Under the pieces are notes generated by a model that saw only the letters and a program-made list of their open reading frames with translations, made no database searches and was not told the origin of the DNA. DNA of 7,170 bases, taken from assembly GCA_016926695.1 (NCBI GenBank), contig JAFGOB010000119.1, positions 1 to 7,170 on the forward strand. Reading direction: 5' to 3'. Each line of letters starts with the position of its first letter. Position 1 is the stretch's first letter. Source of the stretch: Dehalococcoidales bacterium (lineage in GTDB: Bacteria; Chloroflexota; Dehalococcoidia; Dehalococcoidales; UBA3254). This document shows, in pieces, positions 6,237 through 7,170 of the stretch. The position numbers and the translations under genes are program-made.

Positions 6237-7170
6237 TTATTTTTGGAGCTTATCTTTTATCACGGTAAGAGCGTCGGTCATCGCCCTGCCATGATAGTAA
6301 TTTGTGGTAATGCCTAAACCAGTTACAAATTTAAGCATGTCACCGGAAGCCAGATTAATTACTCTGCTCCCCCAGGTTGAAACTTTGTCACCCCATCCAG
6401 CTACATCACGGCTATCCCAGCCACTTAGAGTACTTTGATGCACAAGGCTGCATGAGTTGAAAATATCGGCGGATACAATGCCTTTATATGATAATTTTTC
6501 CCCCAATCCATTCAATTTTCGATAATTGTAATTGGCTATTCTGGAGTTGGGTAGCTTCCCTGTTGGGCAATCAACCAGGAAAACGCCTGAAAGCTGTGAA
6601 TTCAGCAAATTGTTCGCCGATTGGGATATATTTCCAGTTTGATCTGCCCAATCCGAGATATATGTTCCTACTGTAGCGCCTCCTTCGCTGTGTCCCAAAA
6701 TTTTTAAATCAGTCACATCTTGATGACCTGATAGTCATCGATCGAGTTGACTGTATCTCTCTCCAACATCACAGCTTTGTAGCCCGGCTATTTCAGGATC
6801 GTTATCCCAAATTATATATACCTCCTCACCTTTGGTCAATACTCCGGAATCGATTACCTCCTGTTTCCATTTCAACATGTCTTTTTCTTTAGAACCGCTT
6901 CCTCCAACTAATAAGTAATCCAGTCCGCTCGGATCCACGTACTTCTGCGGATTGTTGAGGCATTACGAATACCGGTTAAAGGACTGGGGATTATACGGGT
7001 CGGGCACGATGGTATCCGGGCTGATAAATCTTCCTATGCTGTGATCGTAATACCTGGCGCCGTAGTAGTACAGCCCGGTCTCGTCTAATCTCTGGCCTGT
7101 GAACTGCCTGTCTGTCGGCAATGTGTCCCACGAGGCAATATAACCGTAAGGGCTGTAGTGTGCGGTAGAA
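6237..7170 (-). pseudogene. RHS-repeat protein C-terminal end with alpha/beta-hydrolase tip, two in-frame stops
   Basis: One continuous frame of 310 residues plus stop enters from the right edge (first whole codon at 7169) and ends at TAA 6239-6237. Fragment residues 1-82 are the RHS repeat-associated core: RQFTGQRLDETGLYYYGARY, GRFISPDTIVPDPYNPQSF, then LNNPQKYVDPSG. The rest is a variable C-terminal domain. It carries a nucleophile elbow GHSEGG (Ser161, codon 6689-6687), a later strand plus acid candidate VFLVD (Asp200) and a His candidate in YYHGRAM (His293), in the order of an alpha/beta-hydrolase triad. In polymorphic RHS proteins this tip is the effector or toxin part. Two stops interrupt the frame: TAA at 6965-6963 (RYS-stop-CLNNP, where Tyr is usual) and TGA at 6737-6735 (QLDR-stop-LSGHQ, where Trp would fit). 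Both are one base from a sense codon, so the gene looks recently inactivated. The N-terminal part lies outside the window. Confidence 0.85.

Noticed and set aside
5769..7170. Alternative genetic code (TAA as Tyr, TGA as Trp) to explain the internal stops
   Set aside because: TGA ends the intact kinase and TAA ends the intact GH3-family and YgiT-type genes, and those genes have no internal stops. TAA as Tyr is not known in bacteria.

Overview
The window looks like a chromosomal segment of an uncultured member of the Chloroflexota, most likely Dehalococcoidia. This is inferred from the mix of families: a multi-pass membrane GAF histidine kinase, a bacterial GH3/ANL-type protein, a small YgiT-type zinc protein, a short lipoprotein and an RHS-repeat protein. 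A short dispersed palindrome-like repeat of a kind I associate with such genomes also points that way. No rRNA or single-copy marker is present, so the assignment is moderate at best.

Layout: Bases 1-750 contain no convincing gene. They hold a perfect 22-bp inverted repeat at the left edge (1-22 and 83-104), a degenerate dispersed repeat (238-271) and several small hairpins. Two plus-strand genes follow: a large membrane-anchored sensor histidine kinase (751-3381) and, 118 bp later with a strong ribosome binding site, a GH3-family acyl-adenylate-fold protein (3500-5143). A short convergent gap (5144-5297) leads into three minus-strand genes, read from right to left. These are the C-terminal end of an RHS protein carrying an alpha/beta-hydrolase tip (7170-6237), a lipoprotein (6182-5583) and a small CxxC...CxxC YgiT/MqsA-type protein (5525-5298). 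An intrinsic terminator overlaps the stop codon of the last gene.

The main point for a reader is that both the RHS gene and the lipoprotein gene are longer than a simple ORF call shows. Each continues in the same frame across internal stop codons. The RHS fragment has a TAA where the core motif normally has Tyr (6963-6965) and a TGA where Trp is plausible just before the hydrolase nucleophile motif (6735-6737). The lipoprotein has a TAA (5769-5771) followed by 61 well-formed in-frame residues. No frameshift is needed in either gene. The simplest reading is recent decay by point mutation of an RHS effector-like module and its neighbour. The intact genes in the window use TGA and TAA as ordinary stops, which argues against recoding.

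The second point is that the GH3-family protein has altered nucleotide-binding motifs: the Ser/Thr-Gly loop reads TLGKAGE, and the usual YRTGD reads YRTGN. It may therefore have changed or lost adenylation chemistry. Its neighbour is a sensor kinase without a response regulator in view, and the two upstream regions share an exact 11-mer (CGTTAGCGATA).
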